NCBI GenBank assembly: GCA_013153455.1 | Contig: JAADEK010000005.1 | Location: 1-12,355 of the forward strand | Source: Aquificota bacterium | GTDB taxonomy: Bacteria; Aquificota; Aquificia; Aquificales; Aquificaceae | Reading direction: 5' to 3' | DNA length: 12,355 nucleotides | Shown here: one piece after another, positions 12,252 through 12,355 of the stretch | Position numbering within the stretch: position 1 is the stretch's first letter | Layout of the letters: each line of letters begins with the position of its first letter | Made by a program: the position numbers and the translations under genes | Notes under the pieces: model-generated | Seen by the model: only the letters and a program-made list of their open reading frames with translations | Database searches by the model: none | Told to the model about the DNA's origin: nothing

Positions 12252-12355
12252 GAGCTAAAGAATGATTTTATCCTCTCCCAAAGACTCCTTTCCTCTTTCG
12301 GTTGCGTTTCTTCCTGCTTTTGCTGCTTTTCGGGCTGTTTTTCCTTCATAACGAA
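12248..12355 (-). CDS. C-terminal end of an unidentified gene (or a 33-residue small protein)
   Basis: An open frame enters from the right edge and ends in TGA overlapping the rdgB ATG. The visible tail is rich in Lys, Glu and Gln (residues from the ATG at 12349: KEKQPEKQQKQEETQPKEE) and closes with SLWERIKSFFSS, a short amphipathic or membrane-binding helix. The frame stays open to the window end, so this is probably the last part of a larger protein, with the ATG at 12349 being internal. Low-complexity linkers of this kind often join a folded domain to a terminal helix, but no domain is visible here and no function can be given. Confidence 0.6.
   Translation of the reverse strand, partial: FVMKEKQPEKQQKQEETQPKEERSLWERIKSFFSS

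Noticed and set aside
1..12355. tRNA, rRNA, CRISPR array, insertion sequence or phage gene
   Set aside because: No cloverleaf, direct-repeat array, terminal inverted repeats or transposase/integrase motifs were seen by eye; a dedicated RNA search was not possible.

Overview
The window looks like chromosomal DNA of a thermophilic bacterium, most likely of the Aquificales/Aquificota type. This is inferred from protein style and gene content, not from a search. The proteins are rich in charged residues (Lys, Glu, Arg), AGG and ATA codons are common, genes are packed in short overlapping operons, and there is an archaeal-style KaiC-domain ATPase. No rRNA, tRNA, insertion sequence, CRISPR array or phage gene was seen. 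Nearly every base is coding; the longest stretch without a gene is about 44 bp.

Layout, left to right. (1) A minus-strand operon runs from 2120 to the left edge: YjbQ-family enzyme, RseP-type intramembrane protease, and an ArgA-like N-acetyltransferase cut by the window edge. (2) An MscS channel gene reads rightwards from a 36-bp shared promoter region and ends in a bidirectional terminator at about 3257-3286. (3) A minus-strand operon (4995 to 3285) encodes a small membrane protein, a flavodiiron/ODP-like metallo-beta-lactamase-fold protein and a Sco1/SenC lipoprotein, which suggests oxygen or copper handling for respiration. (4) A plus-strand operon (5014-7806) encodes TrpRS with an apparent 4Fe-4S motif and an insertion, a membrane-anchored PHP-domain protein and nicotinamidase. 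(5) A minus-strand pair encodes an RlmI-like rRNA methyltransferase and an exported protein of unknown function. (6) A plus-strand KaiC-like ATPase gene runs tail-to-tail into (7) a minus-strand operon entering from the right edge: the end of an unidentified gene, RdgB/HAM1 nucleotide pyrophosphatase, and a remarkable protein that reads as a degenerate F1-ATPase gamma subunit with a delta-subunit-like C-terminal domain.

Two things stand out. First is the gamma-delta composite protein. In ATP synthase these two domains belong to the rotor and the stator, so the protein is unlikely to be an ordinary ATP synthase subunit. Second, the three divergent intergenic regions (18-44 bp) each carry back-to-back or overlapping -10-like boxes. 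Five of the six flanking genes have a -10-like box only 6-12 nt before the start codon and no clear Shine-Dalgarno sequence, while several genes inside the operons have strong ones. This suggests leaderless first genes. The sixth, rlmI, instead has a stem-loop just before its start codon.
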